The notes below the pieces were generated by a model. That model saw only the letters and a list, made by a program, of their open reading frames with translations, had not been told where the DNA came from and did not search any database. The translations under genes and the position numbers were made by a program. Below, one piece after another: positions 32,473 to 43,147 of a stretch of 64,000 nt of DNA (position 1 is the first letter of the stretch; each line of letters begins with the position of its first letter). Origin of the DNA: Aculops lycopersici (taxonomy: Eukaryota; Arthropoda; Arachnida; Trombidiformes; Eriophyidae); assembly GCA_015350385.1 (NCBI GenBank), contig WNKI01000002.1, forward strand, positions 4,768,636 to 4,832,635, given 5' to 3'.

Positions 32473-35460
32473 TCAAGCCTCCTGCTTGATTTCAATCTGA
32501 TGTTGCTGTTGCATTTGAATGGCGTCCAACAATTTGGCCGGCATCATTTTGAGCGCCGACAACAAACTCTCGCTATCTATCACACCCGTGGATCGGCGAT
32601 TCGACTTGCTACCTGAAGTTTCCGAGGCCGATCCGTTTGCACTATCAGCGAGTTCATTCTCTTCAGTCTTTGTATCTAGATCAGCATCTTTGTTATTGTT
32701 GTTGATGTTGTTGTTGTTGTTGTTGTTGTTGTTTCCACTTGCTGACTCGCTTTCGTTTTCACTATCTAGCTCGTGGTGCTTTGCAATGGCCGAGGCGTCT
32801 TCGAGGAGGATCTCAAGGAAACATCTGGCGTAGCTGGCGGCCTCCGAGATCGCGTCTGCAGTCAGGTGGTCGCCGCGTTTGTCGCTGAGCTCCAAAATGA
32901 GCGACTTGCTCATCGACTCAACATCCTCGGCGTGCAAATCGTCCACAACTCGCTCCTCAAATCTCGTCCGCTTCCTAAGTGGGTATCCGCTTTCGCTTCG
33001 AGCACAAGGCGAGCTCAAGCTTCTGTCGCGCTTGAGGCCAACGCGCGACGAGCGATCCAACAAGTGGTCGACTTCGTGAATCACCTGCTCGCCATGCAGG
33101 GCCATTTGGTTGTCCAAAAACCGGCGCACCTTTCTGGCGACATCCACCTGTTGCGAGTCAACAACCACCTTGCCGTGATCCGATTGATGATCGACATCCA
33201 GCTGGTAGTTTTCGTCGTTCTGGTCGTTGACATCCTCGTCGCCGTCGTCAATATTGTCGTCATCTTGATCTTGGTCAATGTTGTTGCTCAACTTTGATAG
33301 GCTAACCGATGAAGTTTTGGCCGCCAAATCGAGCGCCATGTTGCCCTCGCCAACCATCAAGTTTAAAATGTAACGCGAATGCGATCTCGGCGACGGCGAC
33401 CTCGAGGGCGGCGTGGCCGTCCGTTCGGTGGGCGAGTTGCTCACTGGGTCCACTATCGACCCCGTTCCCCCCGAACTCAAGCTTGCCAGAGATTCGAGTA
33501 GAGTGCGCGAGTTTTGGTGCTGCTGTAGACTGGCCAAAAAGTCTTGAGGCTGCTGGTTGTGTTGTGTCTTGAGTTGAAGTAGCGATCTAACGAGAGTTTG
33601 GTGTAGGGCAGCTTGGCGAGCGGCGGCCGACATTTGTTGATTGTCGGTGTTTGCGTTGGACAAATCGGTGGCCTCCTCGCGAGCCACCACCGAGTCGTCG
33701 GCAATGTCAAACTTCCGGTCCAGCTTGCTCGTGGCCAACACTGCAGCGCGAATTGATGCCGACGACGGTTGCCTGTGCAGGCTGAGGTCTTGCTGACTAG
33801 GGCTGCCGCTTCTATGGTTGTTGTTATAATTACTATTACCTTTCGAGCCGGTGGTTGTTGTTGATGTTGGATGGCTGTCGAGCAACTCGCTAGCGCTACA
33901 CGAGCGACTCGGTTGCGTGTCAACACTAGAGCTGGAGCCGTGCATGGAATCCTGGTCGACAGGTGGAGCTGGGGTGCCGTCTTCAAGGTGTCGCTGGTGC
34001 TGGTGCTGTTGCTTGCTCAGAGCAGAATTTGCCGCAGCATAAAAGTCGCTCAGCAAGCGGGATTTTCTCGTCGTTGTTGTTGATGATTGAAGTTGCTCGC
34101 TCGTCTTGATAACTTGCAAATCCGCCACTTCCGGTGTCTTGTTCTCGCCACTAAAATCTGGATGGTGATTATGTTGAGTTTGATTAATTGAGGCAGATTT
34201 TGCTGACGCCAAATTGCTACTGAATGGATTCTGGTGGTTTGGTTGCTGCTGGCTGTTTAGGCTATTTTGCAAAATTTGTTGCTGTTGTTGTTGTTGTTGC
34301 GACAAACGATTCGCCGCAACCGCCTGAGCCAATTGCTCAAATTGGGAATGTTGACTCGCCGTAACCTGTTGCTGCTGCTGCTGCTTGCTCAATTGCTGGC
34401 TAACCGCGTGACTCAATAGCGAGGGATGAAATTGGTGGTGCTGGTGATGATTTTGGAGGTAACTGTTGAGCCTCAGTGCTTGCTCGGCGGCAACTCGTTG
34501 CTGATGTTGATGATGGTGGTGGTGGTTGTTGTTGTTGTTGTTGTTGCTGATGTGTTGTTGTGATTGATTGTTGTGCTTGTGGTGCGAGCTCAAATCAAAG
34601 TGGTGGTTGACAAATTGTTGATTAACTTGCTGTTGTAGGGCAACCTGTTGAGCTGCAGCGGCCGCGGCCAGCTGGTGATGATCCAAGCCCACAAAGAGTC
34701 CCTTGTTTGGGTGACGACGGATCATGTTTCGCAATAGGTGCTGTTGGTCGCGGCGAAAGTTGTCGTTTTCGTAGTAGCAATCATCGACCTTTCTAAATCC
34801 ATACATGTTCATTTGACGCACAAACGAGATGGCCTTTTGCGTGTGAAATTGGTTGTTTGGTGTCTTTAAATAGTAAGCCTCAAACTCGTTTCTATTTAAA
34901 TAAACCCGCTGACCATCCTGTGACCAACGGAGACAATGCTGAATACTTGGATTGTGTATGAGCTCCCACAATTTTTGCGGAAAGAGCTTCTTGTTTTTAT
35001 CCATCAAGAAGCCGCTAGTGTCGAGTTGCGATTGTTGTTGCTGCTGCATGATGGCCGACGAGCCACCTGTTGCCGCGGCGGCCGCAGCAGCAGCGGCCGC
35101 AGCCGCTGACATTGAATAATCGTTCATAAACTCGTCCTCATCGTCGCTAAAACTTCCGCTCGCTGCAGTGACATTTTCCCCTTGACCTGCAACAGGTGGC
35201 TGTCTTTGTTGATGTTGCTGATGTTGGAATTGATTGTGTGAAAATTGACTAGCTTGTAAGTGCTTCGTTAGCTGCTGTTGCTGCTGACTGCTCAACTGGC
35301 TGAGGTTCAAATTATTGTGATGCTGATTCGGCTGACTTCTCATTGGCGGTGACTTGTTGCTCGGATCTCTTGACTGTTGCTGTTGCTGTTGCTGTTGTTG
35401 CTGTTGCTGATGCTGACTTGCAACAAATCGCTGGTGTCTTGTGAGATGGTGGAACTTCAT
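32473..35460 (-). CDS. HSF-domain transcription factor A (995 aa)
   Basis: Nuclear DNA-binding protein with one HSF-type winged-helix domain at about residues 150-252: LMDKNKKLFPQKLWELIH, then LRWSQDGQRVYLNRNEF, the recognition segment AISFVRQMNMYGFRKVDDC, and FRRDQQHLLRNMIRRHPNK. The form is nearer to divergent HSFs (HSFY-like, FPxKLWE) than to HSF1. No HR-A/B heptad trimerisation region follows; instead there are long Gln, His, Asn, Ala and Ser runs. An acidic stretch lies near 730-760. At about 612-650 there is a helix-prone motif (ARQAALHQTLVRSLLQLK, then PQDFLASLQ) that is also in factor B. The C-terminus ends LLDAIQMQQQHQIEIKQEA, where IKQE looks like a sumoylation consensus. Single exon from the ATG at 35458-35460. 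Targets and heat responsiveness are unknown. Confidence 0.9.
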   Translation of the reverse strand: MKFHHLTRHQRFVASQHQQQQQQQQQQQQSRDPSNKSPPMRSQPNQHHNNLNLSQLSSQQQQQLTKHLQASQFSHNQFQHQQHQQRQPPVAGQGENVTAASGSFSDDEDEFMNDYSMSAAAAAAAAAAAATGGSSAIMQQQQQSQLDTSGFLMDKNKKLFPQKLWELIHNPSIQHCLRWSQDGQRVYLNRNEFEAYYLKTPNNQFHTQKAISFVRQMNMYGFRKVDDCYYENDNFRRDQQHLLRNMIRRHPNKGLFVGLDHHQLAAAAAAQQVALQQQVNQQFVNHHFDLSSHHKHNNQSQQHISNNNNNNNHHHHHQHQQRVAAEQALRLNSYLQNHHQHHQFHPSLLSHAVSQQLSKQQQQQQVTASQHSQFEQLAQAVAANRLSQQQQQQQQILQNSLNSQQQPNHQNPFSSNLASAKSASINQTQHNHHPDFSGENKTPEVADLQVIKTSEQLQSSTTTTRKSRLLSDFYAAANSALSKQQHQHQRHLEDGTPAPPVDQDSMHGSSSSVDTQPSRSCSASELLDSHPTSTTTTGSKGNSNYNNNHRSGSPSQQDLSLHRQPSSASIRAAVLATSKLDRKFDIADDSVVAREEATDLSNANTDNQQMSAAARQAALHQTLVRSLLQLKTQHNQQPQDFLASLQQHQNSRTLLESLASLSSGGTGSIVDPVSNSPTERTATPPSRSPSPRSHSRYILNLMVGEGNMALDLAAKTSSVSLSKLSNNIDQDQDDDNIDDGDEDVNDQNDENYQLDVDHQSDHGKVVVDSQQVDVARKVRRFLDNQMALHGEQVIHEVDHLLDRSSRVGLKRDRSLSSPCARSESGYPLRKRTRFEERVVDDLHAEDVESMSKSLILELSDKRGDHLTADAISEAASYARCFLEILLEDASAIAKHHELDSENESESASGNNNNNNNNNINNNNKDADLDTKTEENELADSANGSASETSGSKSNRRSTGVIDSESLLSALKMMPAKLLDAIQMQQQHQIEIKQEA

Positions 35461-37904
35461 CTTTAACTTGATTTGATTATTTCTAGTGAGGGTGAGTCTA
35501 TTTGATTGCTGATCGATTGGAATTTGATTCGCTAGTAGTCTTTAGTTTGCAGATATTCCACTTGTTGTTGTTGTTGTTGTTGTTGTTATTCGAATGATTC
35601 AATCAATTCAATATTACAAAACATTCCCTCAAACTCTGTTTCCTCTCTCGCTCTCACTCTCAATTTGTGACTCTAGGCGTTCGATTTTCCAAGTCCGATT
35701 CTAAAACTTTAATTCCAACTCTCCCTTTTAATGTGATCACACTTTTTGTGTTTTGCAGGATGGAGGTTTAGTTTAGAGCAACTAAAACTGCAACTGCATC
35801 TGCATCTGTGCGCCTCGCTAGCTTAATCTCGACTACACCAACTACAACTACAACTAAAGGGTTCCGAGGGGAAAGCGCATCTCTCACTTCACTGCTTTAC
35901 TTCAATCAACTGGCAAGACCGCTGGCAGGACTCTATGGTTGCGGCTAGAGAACGAGAGAGAAACGCGGCGCTAGCGGCAACTAGATGCTTGAATTACGTT
36001 TGACTGAGGCGATGATGACGGACAAACCGAGCGAGCGGGCGGGCGACGGACTGCGGACTTGGAAGAGTGAGGAGGAGAAGTGGAAGCGGGAGAAGTAGAG
36101 GTAGAAGGAGAAAGGAGAAGAAGTGGGGACACTGAGTTTAGTTGTCGAGCAATAGACTAAGCAATAGACTGAGCGAGAGGGATAGAGAAAAGAGCAACGG
36201 TAACTCTTCTTCTGGAGCTCGATTCCTTTTCCTTTCTCTTTTCTCCTTTCTGCTCACTCACTCTCTCACTCATTTGCTCACTTGTCTCCTTCTCCTATTC
36301 CTATTCCCTTTTCTTTCCCTTTTTCCTTTTCCCTATTCCCCTTTCACTTTCCTCTTTCTACTATGGCAACTCGCGCACCACTAGCTCAAGTGTCTGCTCA
36401 CTTCGTCCCTCCCCCTAGACTCAAAGACGCCTACTGAAGCGGCGGCGGCGGCGGCGGTGGCGGTGGAGACTGAAATCGAAGACTAGAGCTAAGCGAATCG
36501 TTGTTGCTACTGCTCCCGCTGCTCAATGCGACGACCAAGACTTGAAGAAAAAACGAACAGCTAGCTTGCCGGTTGCGGGGAACGAGGCAAAGGGCTGCAA
36601 GGAGGAAGAGGATGTTGCGGTTGTCTTGTCTTGTTTAGTTGCTCACTTGGCTTTGGCTAGTTGGTGTTTGCAGCAGCTCTTGCTGCTGCTTTCAGAAGTG
36701 GAAGTTGAAGTGGAAGTCAGTCGTCGTGAGGGGGAGGCAGCAGCAGCAGCAGCTTCACAGGAATGCTCACTTTCTCCAGCCAGTGAGTCCCAAAAGAGCA
36801 GCAGTCCGCCGACCAAGGCGCCCGCTAAGCTCAAGCCGGCGGCAGGGAAAATCTCTCGTCCACCGCAACTTCGGCTGAGTCTGCGTCGGTTGCAGTGATA
36901 GCGTCGTGCGATTGTCTCCCTCTCCCCCTCTCACTAGCTTGCCAGAGTCTAACTGACAGGAGAGCAGGCGAAACGAAATTGGACACAGAGTGAGAAAATC
37001 TCTCACATCGGGAGACTCGCGTCTCGTCGCGCCGGCGTAAGCAGCAAAACAGCCATAGCAATAACAGTAACCTCAGAGACTCGAGGCCTGGAGCAGAAAA
37101 GAGCGAATTCTTTCTCGCTTCAATCCGATTCAATCCCATTTCTATTCCTATTCCTATTTCTATTCCATTCCAATTTGCTCTCTTCTTTCGCTTGCCCCTT
37201 TCCTCTCTCACTCTCTCCTGCTTCGCCCGAAAGCAGATCTCCTTAGCTAAAGCTCCTGCCGCCACAGCAACAGCAAAAGTTTTCCTCCTAACTAACTGCC
37301 ACTTCCACTTGCAAGTCTCCCGCTTCAACTTGACGGCTGCCACCGCCGACGCTGTTGCGACTCTCGCCGAACCAAAGCAACAGTCGTTACGGCGACCGGT
37401 CGACTCTTGGCCAGAAAATTGCTGCACTTGCAGCATTAAGCGAATCCATCAATAACAGCAGCAAAAGCAGCTACACGACGACTCTCACTTAGGCCGATCA
37501 AAAGCAACCAACCGATGGACTTAGCGATTGGCAAGCGTGTTGATATCGGGAGGAATCTGAAGGAAGCAGCGGCGAGCGTGAGTCTTGTGAGCGTCTTGCC
37601 AGCTGAGCCATTGGACTTGCAACGGTTCTGCGGAAACAGGAAACAATTCCCCGGTACTCCATGGAATTGTTCTCTGCCTTTGTTTCTCCACTTGAGATCA
37701 TAATTTACGTGTGTAATCTTATATTCGCAATTCTCACTTGCAGTTCGAACTGAAAAAATTAACTCAGAGCACAAAAATAACATCTGGCTGAAAGAATGTG
37801 CAATTTTTGAGACAGCTAAAGAAGTGACTCGATCTACCTCAAAAACTCGCCCCACTCACGAGGTCAGAAATAACTCCAAAGATTTTGCTATCAAAATAGA
37901 GAAT
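35461..37904. other. Noncoding stretch upstream of HSF-type gene A
   Basis: Contains a TTG tract just upstream of the gene, long CT/TTCC tracts (36200-36360), a GGC triplet tract at 36439-36467, and CTAGCTTGCC at 36561 and 36934. Open frames here are low-complexity and without domains. Likely promoter and 5' UTR of the HSF-type gene plus intergenic DNA. Confidence 0.5.
36439..36467. repeat. (GGC)n triplet tract
   Basis: GGC units followed by GGT/GGC in the last third. Confidence 0.9.
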
Positions 37905-39037
37905 ATGATGATCGAATTACCTGTTGAATTAATAATATTTGTCGCTCTATTGATCTTGAGTCGACAGGTGGCTTCAGATGTCCAAAGGCATCAACAACAA
38001 GGACATAGTTTTGATAATGAAGGTGATGTTAGTGAATAGGTGGTGGTGGTGGAGGTGGAGGTGGCGACGATGCCAGTGCTCTTGGTTTGGTGGATAGATA
38101 GATTTGGTAAGACAGATTATCGATGATGTGGCACTAGTTAATCAACCAGATTGTGGTAAATCTCCAACGATGAATCAGAATCCAATTGGGAAGAATTTCA
38201 ATGTGATCCAATTACGGCGCCGAAGCTACTATCATTGCCCCAAAAGGCGCCTGGAAATTTAACACAATTCAACGGATCGCCTATGGACAGGTGGTTGTAC
38301 ATCTAACGGTGACTCTCAAGCATAATACTGGCGAAAGATTGTTCACAGTTTTTTGTGGCGGAGTTTTGATAAGCCGTAGTGCTGTACTAACCGCTGCTCA
38401 TTGTTTAAATTTTAGTCGTTTCACGAGCTTGAGGGTGTCCGAAATCGAGGAAAGATTTGGAGTTGAAAGCTTCGAGACGTATGATGATGAAATATCAATG
38501 CTTGGCTATTGTGTCCTCAGCAACTATACTGACTTAGCCTCTGATGAGGCAATCAATGATTTGGCTGTAAAGATATTGGCAAATTCAATTGAATTTACCA
38601 AAAACATTCAGCCAACTTGTATTTAAATTCACCTTAGAAATGATTCGTGTCTTATGGTTGGCATAGGCTGCGACGAGACCGGTCTGTCACATACAAAATT
38701 GAAGGCATTCAAAGCAAAATCATTTGGCTCATATGGAGCGCATCCAAGAGGGGAATTGTTGGACAAGACAGTGAGTTGTTTTTACTCTCCAGATGGGTCC
38801 GCTTGCCCTGGTGACAGTGGAGCGGCAGCCTAATGTCTCGACCACTGTCCAGGTAATCCATGGTCACGTCAATTTGCCATCAGAATCAATAGCTTCGCTT
38901 CGGGTGCAAATTGAGCTTCTGAAATGGAGGCCTTCGTGTGGCACTGTGTCTCGGTTTTATATAAGCAGGCAAGAGAATTAACAGATTCAATTGGAAGTTG
39001 TCGCTCGAAGATGAAGGAATTGTTGTTGGCTACATGA
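37905..39037 (+). pseudogene. Broken tandem copy of the downstream serine protease
   Basis: Colinear with the intact protease at 39330-40580. A hydrophobic signal-like start begins at 37905 (MMIELPVELIIFVALLIL). After stops and at least one frame change, RQIIDDVALVNQPDCG (from 38110) parallels RQAINDMSLVNRPNCG. The activation site QRIAYG lies near 38270. From 38291 a single frame runs to the shared end (YKQARELTDSIGSCRSKM), with stop at 39035-39037. All three catalytic positions are kept (TAAHC; NDLAV; CPGDSGAAA), but that frame has three internal stops: TAA 38624, TAA 38831, TGA 38912. It therefore decayed mainly by point changes and was probably functional until fairly recently. A GGT/GGA tract near 38038-38065 replaces the Gly/Asp segment of the prodomain. 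Confidence 0.88.
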
Positions 39038-39329
39038 GTGAGAGGGTGTTGATATTAATGATGATGAGTAATAAACTTGTAGTTTTAATTTCAAAAGTTT
39101 TCTTGAGGGCGAGGGGGGAGGGAAAGCTTGAGAAAGAAGGAGGCGGAGGGGGCAGGTTTCACAAGCTGATCGAGCACCTCTCGATCAGTAGACAACGAGA
39201 AACCTGATACCTTTAGAGTGAATCAGAGCACAAGAAGATTACAGGTAGCATTTTTCTTAGGTCGAGAGAGGAAAAAGGGTTGTTATTGATTTGGGATGAC
39301 TCTTTCTTTCTACATATTTCAGTAACAAA

Positions 39330-40580
39330 ATGGCACAGTTAACATTGAAACCTCTTGCTTTGTTAGTTGTCGCAGTTTTATCAACTCAAAGTCAATTAGT
39401 GCTCTCGAGTGGGCAGCAAGAATTTGATGATGCGGCCAACGACCAGGGGGTCGTGCGCACTTGGTTAGACGATCGCTGGAAGGACCCGCTAGCAACAGGT
39501 GGAAACCATGGCGACGACGAAGACGCCGGCCCAATAAACAGACAGGAGTTGAGACAGGCGATCAATGACATGTCACTGGTTAATCGGCCTAATTGTGGTT
39601 ACTCTCTGGGGTTCAGTCAGGAATTAATGAAGGATGGAGTTGTAGGCGCGTTTCAATGTGATCGAACGAGAGCACCGAGCTCGATTTATCCACCATTTAT
39701 CCCTGGCCTAAGAGGTGGCGGGTCGATTAGCGAAGATGCCGTTGCAAGATTTAGAAGTCTACTTTACAAACCAGTAGACTCGAAAAATCGAATAGCTGGT
39801 GGAGTGACGGTGGATAAAGGATTCTTTCCCTCGTATGTACATATTTTAACAAGATTTTCACAACTAGCCAACACGAGTCATTTTGGTGTAATCACTTGTG
39901 GCGGAATCTTGGTGACTCCTAATGTTGTAGTGACGGCAGCCCATTGCCTTATATTTGCAGAGCCGGGCTATAAGCGGTCTAAGATTATTGCAAGATACGG
40001 ACTTTCTGAATATGATAAGTATGAGTTTGAAACAGATGCGCTCGGCTACTGTATCCATGATAAGTATGCTCCGATGACGGATACGACTGTAACGACTGGC
40101 GACTTGGCTGTGCTAATAATGCGCAAGTCGGTTGAATTTGGTCCCTACATTCAGCCAGCTTGTCTATCATTTCAAAAGCCACCCCTTAAAAATAGGTCGT
40201 GCTTTGTAGTTGGTATGGGCTTAGACGAAAAACAGACCCAATATCCAAAATCAAAGTTGAAGAAACTTAAGGCTAAAAATGTGCAAATCCCAATCTTGTT
40301 GGGAAGCGATAAAACTATAACGTGTTACAGATCTGAGGAGGGAAACGCGTGCCGCGGTGACAGTGGCTCGGCAGTATATTGTATGGACACCTGTTTAGAT
40401 AACCAAATTTTGCCACGTCAGTATGCCGTGGGAGTGGCTAGTTTCGTAGGTCATAAAGTTTGTGGGAAAGATGAGCCATCTTTCATTTGTGCGTCGGACA
40501 TATACAAGCAGGCAAAAGATTTGACCGATTTGATTGGCAGTTGTCGCTCGAAGATGATACAATTGCTTAAGTCATCATGA
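39330..40580 (+). CDS. Secreted chymotrypsin-fold serine protease zymogen (416 aa)
   Basis: Signal peptide at residues 1-26 (LALLVVAVLSTQSQLVLSS), a prodomain of about 125 residues with an acidic patch, then an activation site R154|IAGG. The S1 peptidase domain has His205 (TAAHC), Asp258 (GDLAVLIM) and Ser345 (CRGDSGSA). GDSGSA replaces the common GDSGGP. The residue at chymotrypsin position 189, six before the Ser, is Asn rather than the Asp of trypsin, so trypsin-like specificity is not expected. Several Cys fit the usual disulfides. The ATG follows a TATTTCAG acceptor (ending 39322), suggesting a 5' UTR intron. It is not a clip-domain protease as far as can be seen. Possible roles are digestive or extracellular proteolysis; the substrate is unknown. 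A broken copy lies directly upstream. Confidence 0.92.
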   Translation: MAQLTLKPLALLVVAVLSTQSQLVLSSGQQEFDDAANDQGVVRTWLDDRWKDPLATGGNHGDDEDAGPINRQELRQAINDMSLVNRPNCGYSLGFSQELMKDGVVGAFQCDRTRAPSSIYPPFIPGLRGGGSISEDAVARFRSLLYKPVDSKNRIAGGVTVDKGFFPSYVHILTRFSQLANTSHFGVITCGGILVTPNVVVTAAHCLIFAEPGYKRSKIIARYGLSEYDKYEFETDALGYCIHDKYAPMTDTTVTTGDLAVLIMRKSVEFGPYIQPACLSFQKPPLKNRSCFVVGMGLDEKQTQYPKSKLKKLKAKNVQIPILLGSDKTITCYRSEEGNACRGDSGSAVYCMDTCLDNQILPRQYAVGVASFVGHKVCGKDEPSFICASDIYKQAKDLTDLIGSCRSKMIQLLKSS

Positions 40581-40599
40581 AAGTGATGAGGAAATAGCT

Positions 40600-40605
40600 A
40601 ATAAA
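40600..40605 (+). promoter_or_regulatory. Poly(A) signal of the serine protease
   Basis: AATAAA lies 19 bases after the stop at 40578-40580. Confidence 0.7.
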
Positions 40606-40866
40606 GATGGAATGAAATAACAGATAGTGTTTTGGGGAGCGAGAGAGAAAATAAATTCGATACCTCGAATAGAGGGACGGAAAGAAAAAACGTGTGACTA
40701 GAATCGAGATTCGAGAAAAGTGGCCTAAAAATGTGACGAATTTCCTGATCTCAAAGGGCAACGATAGCGGCAGCCGGTGGTGGCAACAAAATTGATTTAA
40801 CACTTTAATATTAAAGGTGGTACATACAAATCTAAATCGAATATGATACAGACGCTCTCGCTAGAG

Positions 40867-40892
40867 GCAACAGGTGAGTTTCTACCTGTTGC
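40867..40892. repeat. Inverted repeat of GCAACAGGT / ACCTGTTGC
   Basis: Perfect 9-base arms (40867-40875, 40884-40892) around an 8-base loop. The arm contains the CAACAGGT Snail/Scratch-type core. Confidence 0.9.
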
Positions 40893-42397
40893 TCCTCTGC
40901 GCTTGCTGTAACGAAAGCCGCCGCCGTGAACGCGCCGGCCACTTTCATTTGTCCGGGACGAGTGCTGGCAGGGAGCAATACTGACGGCGGCAGAGGTGGC
41001 GGCATTAGCCTATTAGAGATGCAGACTAATGTGCGTTTCTCTTTCTCTCGTTTCTATTCGTTGAGATAGAGACCAATTAAAGAGAGGGGCAAAGTTAAAT
41101 TTAAAGTCCAAATTGGTTAGCTAGCTCGGCGAGTTCTGAGCAAACCAACGAACGAACGAAGCGAATCGGCAGCAAGAGCAACGGAGACGGTGCAACTGTA
41201 ACGAAGGCAAGCATCGTTCTAGACAAACAGAGAAAACAAGCCGAGCGCATGGAAAGCGAGCAATCTTTTGGAATCCATCGCAAAGGCCTCTGGTGTTAGT
41301 AGACATTAGCCGTTCGAGTGGTTGCGTCTTGTTCATTTGGTTGCAGCTTTCGCTAGTTGGAGTGCAAACCAATACTCAACTTGCTCCAAACTCAATTGGA
41401 GAAAGAGAAAGTGCGAGAGAGAGAGAGAGATGAGTATGGAAAGAGCGAGTTAACCGGCATCTTTTTGGCCACTCTCGTTTTCTCTCTAGTTAGTATTGCC
41501 CATTAGAGTTACACGATAACCGACAGATAGGAGAAGCGCACCTCTCGCTTGACTGCCGGCGCCGTTGCCAGCATCTCATCTCATTTCGCTAGTTGGATTG
41601 TAGCGGGCGATTGTAGTCATCATCGAGATCCAATTAAATCTTCTCCTTCTCCTTCTTTTTCTCCTGGCCAACTGTCTGTGTGTTTGAGCGCGTCTACCTG
41701 TCTTCCTATCCGATCAACTGTTTACCTGCGAAGAAGCCGGCATTGGTGTTCGCGCTGATGAGTAGCAGCGGCGGCTCAAACTTTGGGAGCTACGGCAACG
41801 GCAAGAGTTGGCGAGGCAACACGAAGAATGCTACAAGTGGTCGCCCATTGCGCGCATCGGCTTGCACTCTCTCGAAATTATCCAACCAGCCAGCTAGCCA
41901 CCCAACTGAAACGGACTGCCGGCAGTTGGTTTGGCGAGCAACAATCGGAACCGTTTAGTTGGGCGCCAATCTGATCGATGGCAGCTAGCTCGGCTGTTTG
42001 CCATCACGCTGCTCTGACGGTAGTTGGCTAGTTAGCGGCGGGCCACAAATCGCCAACGGCGTTGGCCTCTGCCGGTTAGTTGGTTGGCCAGCGAGCTAAC
42101 TTGGGCGGATTGAGCACAGAATGCAATTAGCTTGGCGCCACTGCCGCTGCCGACGACGGCGAAGATGACTATGGGCCGCAGGGGATGACAGTGAAGAAGC
42201 TTCCACCGCTCATTTACCTGACGATGCCCCTTCCGACCCTCAAGCGTCTCGAAAATAGTCGAGATGATGATTATGACGATTGCTTAAATTGTGTGATTGA
42301 AATTGATTGAAGGCACGAGTCTCTCGCAGGTAATCGACATTCGAGTCAGTTGAGGTTTCTATCCTATTTTTTCTCCGAATGAAGATAAGAGATTCCC

Positions 42398-42456
42398 CCA
42401 AGCGAGAAGCTGCGATTCTCGCTTGGCGACACCTGAGCAGACTCGAAAATCAGGTG
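42398..42456. repeat. Two adjacent hairpins
   Basis: First: CCAAGCGAGAA (42398-42408), 7-base loop, TTCTCGCTTGG (42416-42426). Second: CACCTGA (42430-42436), 13-base loop, TCAGGTG (42450-42456). Only three bases separate them. Confidence 0.9.
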
Positions 42457-43128
42457 CACCATCAAACTTGAAACATCTTTCGACTTTGAGGTTACATTCC
42501 AACTCGCACTCCCATTGGACCTAGGCAGATGGTCGATCGTAAGTCGATTTTTTGGCCATGTTCAGCTCCAATGAGCATCTCGAATGTCGGATGTGAAGTG
42601 TCAGCAAAAAGTAAGGAGAGGCGAATCGTGTGTCTCTCCATGTCTGTGACACATCGACATAGACTTGGACAGTTGGCTGTCTACCGTTAGAATTTTGTCG
42701 CGTTTGTTGTGCTTCCGAGTTATTGCCAATAGCTTGTGGCTTTAGCTGAAGCAGCAGCAGCAGCAGCACTACCACTTCAAGGGTTGCACTTTTTCTCCTA
42801 GCCAGCACAGGTAAATCAAAGCGAGCGGAAAGAGAGGGAGCGATAGTTGCGGTCTCCGTGTGAAAAAGGAGCGGAGGGGAGGGGAGAAAAAGCAAGTGAC
42901 GGGAAAGTGAGAGTAAATGCGAATGTGAGAATGTAAAAGCGCAACGAGAACTTGGAGTTGGAGAGTAAAAATGTGTAGAGAAGAAGGAGGCAAAAAGGCC
43001 AATTGATTTGTGCTCCCTTCTTCTTTGGCTTGCAAGCATTAGCCCTAGTCGCAGTCTCGGGCTCAATAGGAAGTCAATGGAGAGACTTGCTAAAGCGCCT
43101 CTCTCTTCTTTTTGTGAGCAGGATAGCT

Positions 43129-43147
43129 GGCAAGCTAGCTGCTTGCC
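43129..43147. repeat. GGCAAGC-TAGCT-GCTTGCC hairpin
   Basis: Seven-base perfect arms; the left part is another GGCAAGCTAG. Confidence 0.9.

Noticed and set aside
36542..37436. Overlapping open frames on both strands
   Set aside because: Low-complexity Glu/Ala/Leu products of GA and GCA tracts without splice context or domain.
38624..38914. Stop-codon reassignment as the reason for the protease copy's in-frame stops
   Set aside because: All intact genes in the window end normally at TAA, TAG or TGA, and the same copy also has N-terminal frame damage, so it is a pseudogene.
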